From Sedimentisphaerales bacterium (GTDB taxonomy: Bacteria > Planctomycetota > Phycisphaerae > Sedimentisphaerales > SM23-30), in NCBI GenBank assembly GCA_030634605.1, contig DAOWAK010000109.1, forward strand, positions 1-5,547: a stretch of DNA of 5,547 bases. Reading direction: 5' to 3'. The notes under the pieces were generated by a model. That model was not told the origin of the DNA. It did not search any database and worked only from the letters and a program-made list of their open reading frames with translations. How positions within the stretch are numbered: position 1 is the first letter of the stretch; every line of letters begins with the position of its first letter. A program made the position numbers and the translations under genes. Shown here one piece after another: positions 3,727 through 5,547 of this stretch.

Positions 3727-5547
3727 TTAATTTTCGTAGCTGGAGAGCAGTAGTTTGATTTTTTCTTTCAAGGTGTCTTCAATGCTTTTTACGAAATCAA
3801 AATGATCTTTTTCGTCGAATTCCTCTCTTATTTCCGGGTGCTGGAACCAGATGTCGTTTAGCCAAAGAGCGACATCTTCCAACATCCAGACTTCCTCCTG
3901 AAGATTCATAACGTATGGCGGTCTGTGTGTTCGCCATTTTCTTAATTTGGCTGCTTCAATTTCAGAGACCGATAGCGGTTCCGTCGCAGCACCTCTGCCT
4001 AATCCTCCGCCACCGCCCATCGACATCATCATCCAGCTTTCGGTATCGAGCCAGCAGGCCTGCCAGAGCCATTCTTCACAGAGATAAGCCAGATCAATCA
4101 TATCGATATAGTGATCGTCGTTGAGATCGCAGAGCGAATCCCAATTTTCGGCGAGGTTGGGCTCCGTAGTGTATTCGGGATCGATGTTGAGCCAGGCGTT
4201 AGCCAAAACAGCATATTCATAGAAATTGATAACACCATCAGCGTTCCAGTCCACCTCATTACTTACATCCTCACACGCCACCTCGTCGGCCCCCATATCG
4301 ACATCATTATCCGTACCGGCTTTCCAGTCCATGATACGCTCGTCACCGTCGATGTCGGTTTCGCCCTGGGCGACAGCCGAGTCGTCCCCCGCATCGATGC
4401 AGGGCGATTCAGGATCAAGATGATAGTTATAGGCGTTGGGGTCTTCGTAGGCAAACTCAGGATTGCTGTGGATGTTGCCGTCGCCGGTATCGTCATCTTC
4501 GATACAACTACAGATAGCGGAGCAGCCGTCCAGATCGTCTTGATTTTTCCAGAGAATGCAATTGACAATAGTCGGTGCGGTCCCGGCGTATTTTTTCACG
4601 CCTACATTATGGTTATAAACAATGGTGTTGTTGCGAATATTGGCCGCCGCGGCGTAGTAAAGATATATTCCGCCTTCGTCATTGTGGTGAATCCAGTTGT
4701 TGGCTATGAATGGACTTGCAGATTGAGCGTAGATTCCATAGCCGGTATTGTCATATATTTTGCTGCGCTCGATAACTGGCGAGCCACCGCCGTAAAACTC
4801 GACACCGTCGTCATCGTTGTTCTTGACGACGCAATCGGAGATTGTCGGTTCGCTGTAACGGCATCGAATACCGATGTCGCCATTTTCCATAACCACGCAA
4901 TTAGCAATTATCGGATCGCCATAATTGCAGTACATACCGTTGGATGTGCCCGCCTGGATGATAAAGCCGTCTAAAATCGTGGAGCTGCTTACATTGTCAG
5001 CGGTAACAACTTTAGAGCAGACATCATCGCCGCTGAGAAAGGTCTTATTCCGGACAAAACTGCGTTGATCTCTGGCAGTTTCATTGCCGATAAATCCGCC
5101 ATAGACTTCCACGTCGTCGATAAGACCAAATGTACTGCCTGTACTACTTCCCGCTTTATACACACCACGAGCCACCCAGATTTCGTCTCCGCAACCTTTG
5201 GCGGCTCTGGCTAATGCTTTTTGCAGACTGACATAGGCGTCGTTCCAGTTGGTGCCGGTGTTGTAGCCTTTAGCGTTTTTATCGACGTGGATGATGTCGC
5301 CGCCCCAGCAACAAACAGGCGTGATTTCTGTAACCGTGATGTAAGATTTTTCGCTTTCGACCTCCACGATATTTTCGATCACCCCCAACGGTTCCGCCGC
5401 TTCGTTGACCCGAACCGTAAGCGACATGCACACATTCGGATCGCCGGGGGTGTTGGGATCGTGGCCGGGGACGTAACCGAGGTACCAGGTATAGGTATGC
5501 TCGATTTCATTGTATTCGCCATTATTCGGATCGACGGAGTCGAAATA
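3727..5547 (-). CDS. Secreted-type beta-helix protein with DUF11-like and dockerin-like segments (5' end off window)
   Basis: 606 residues are visible; the frame stays open to the right edge, so the true start and any signal peptide lie outside. The GTG at 5433 is internal. Order of parts in visible numbering: residues 1-80, a beta-rich segment like the end of a DUF11 domain (HTYTWYLGYVPG, CMSLTVRVNEAAEPLG, YITVTEITPVCC). About 85-130, the DKNAKGYNTGTNWNDAYVSL and GDEIWVARGVYKAG strings that open planctomycete beta-helix proteins. About 190-347, seven coils of 22-23 residues. About 355-422, SPCIDAGD...VDMGADE, the close of 'choice-of-anchor Q' domains. About 433-494, two dockerin-like loops. 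Then a Met/Gly-rich linker (505-518) and a charged helical tail (526-606). The protein is expected to be exported and to bind or sit on surface material; no catalytic residues were identified. The dockerin-like pair could bind a cohesin or may simply be structural. Domain families are recognised by pattern, and the substrate is unknown. Confidence 0.88.
   Translation of the reverse strand, partial: YFDSVDPNNGEYNEIEHTYTWYLGYVPGHDPNTPGDPNVCMSLTVRVNEAAEPLGVIENIVEVESEKSYITVTEITPVCCWGGDIIHVDKNAKGYNTGTNWNDAYVSLQKALARAAKGCGDEIWVARGVYKAGSSTGSTFGLIDDVEVYGGFIGNETARDQRSFVRNKTFLSGDDVCSKVVTADNVSSSTILDGFIIQAGTSNGMYCNYGDPIIANCVVMENGDIGIRCRYSEPTISDCVVKNNDDDGVEFYGGGSPVIERSKIYDNTGYGIYAQSASPFIANNWIHHNDEGGIYLYYAAAANIRNNTIVYNHNVGVKKYAGTAPTIVNCILWKNQDDLDGCSAICSCIEDDDTGDGNIHSNPEFAYEDPNAYNYHLDPESPCIDAGDDSAVAQGETDIDGDERIMDWKAGTDNDVDMGADEVACEDVSNEVDWNADGVINFYEYAVLANAWLNIDPEYTTEPNLAENWDSLCDLNDDHYIDMIDLAYLCEEWLWQACWLDTESWMMMSMGGGGGLGRGAATEPLSVSEIEAAKLRKWRTHRPPYVMNLQEEVWMLEDVALWLNDIWFQHPEIREEFDEKDHFDFVKSIEDTLKEKIKLLLSSYEN
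4063..4251 (-). other. Pair of dockerin-like calcium-binding loops (protein domain)
   Basis: The first unit reads DWNADGVINFYEYAVLANAW and the second DLNDDHYIDMIDLAYLCEEW. Each has the D-x-N-x-D EF-hand-like calcium loop followed by a helix ending in an aromatic Trp, as in type I dockerin repeats. The second unit lacks the usual Gly after the third Asp (His instead). In planctomycetes such pairs are common near the C-terminus of secreted proteins and cohesin partners are often unknown, so true cohesin binding is not assured. Confidence 0.7.
4507..4980 (-). repeat. Seven beta-helix coils (PbH1-like protein repeats)
   Basis: Seven successive 22-23 residue units follow the pattern xIxNCxIxxNxxxGIxxxxxSP. 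Examples are IIANCVVMENGDIGIRCRY, TISDCVVKNNDDDGVEFY, VIERSKIYDNTGYGIYAQ, FIANNWIHHNDEGGIYLY and NIRNNTIVYNHNVGVKKY. The Asn and Gly-Ile positions stack as ladders in right-handed parallel beta-helices. The last unit is degenerate. Confidence 0.8.

Noticed and set aside
4111..4974. Plus-strand open frame of 287 codons rich in Val and Ile
   Set aside because: It lies wholly antisense to the beta-helix gene. The Val/Ile richness is what the reverse complement of Asp/Asn/Tyr codons gives, and there is no ribosome-binding site.
5431..5433. GTG at 5433 as the start of the beta-helix gene
   Set aside because: The frame remains open for 38 more codons to the window edge with in-family sequence (YTWYLGYVPGHDPNTPGDPN), so this GTG is internal.

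Overview
The window most likely comes from a Planctomycetota bacterium of the Phycisphaerae type. This is an inference from one gene. The right-hand third encodes a large secreted-type protein that joins a DUF11-like segment, a right-handed parallel beta-helix ending in a 'choice-of-anchor Q'-style SPCIDAGD...DMGADE segment, and a pair of dockerin-like calcium loops (DWNADG..., DLNDDH...). That architecture is familiar from anaerobic, polysaccharide-degrading planctomycetes. The other genes are compatible with this but not diagnostic.

Layout, left to right. At 1-390 (minus) is the N-terminal part of a Xaa-Pro aminopeptidase (aminopeptidase P), cut by the window edge. At 470-883 (minus) is hisI, phosphoribosyl-AMP cyclohydrolase. 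The two run in the same direction with a 79-base gap, hisI first, so they may share a transcript. A perfect TATAAT box lies just upstream of hisI, and beyond it an intrinsic terminator (949-974) closes the next minus-strand gene, a class I SAM-dependent methyltransferase (1135-1821). The gap between hisI and the methyltransferase also holds a three-unit decamer repeat (1001-1030).

The 452-base gap at 1822-2273 has no credible gene. It holds a cluster of hairpins framed by a 10-bp inverted repeat (1953-2069) and a TTGTCATTCCCGCG motif. A near-identical motif starts a second element in the gap at 3516-3726. On the plus strand, 2274-3515 encodes a PilZ-domain protein followed by two receiver-like domains, both of which seem to lack the phospho-accepting aspartate. 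The remainder (3727-5547, minus) is the secreted beta-helix protein, whose N-terminus lies beyond the right edge. The PilZ gene and the beta-helix gene converge.

The genes do not form an obvious single pathway: histidine biosynthesis, peptide turnover, an unassigned methyltransferase, a probable cyclic-di-GMP-responsive regulator and a surface or extracellular protein. I see no CRISPR array, tRNA, rRNA, transposase or defence system. The least ordinary items are the PilZ/pseudo-receiver fusion, the charged helical tail of the beta-helix protein, and the hairpin-rich intergenic repeats.
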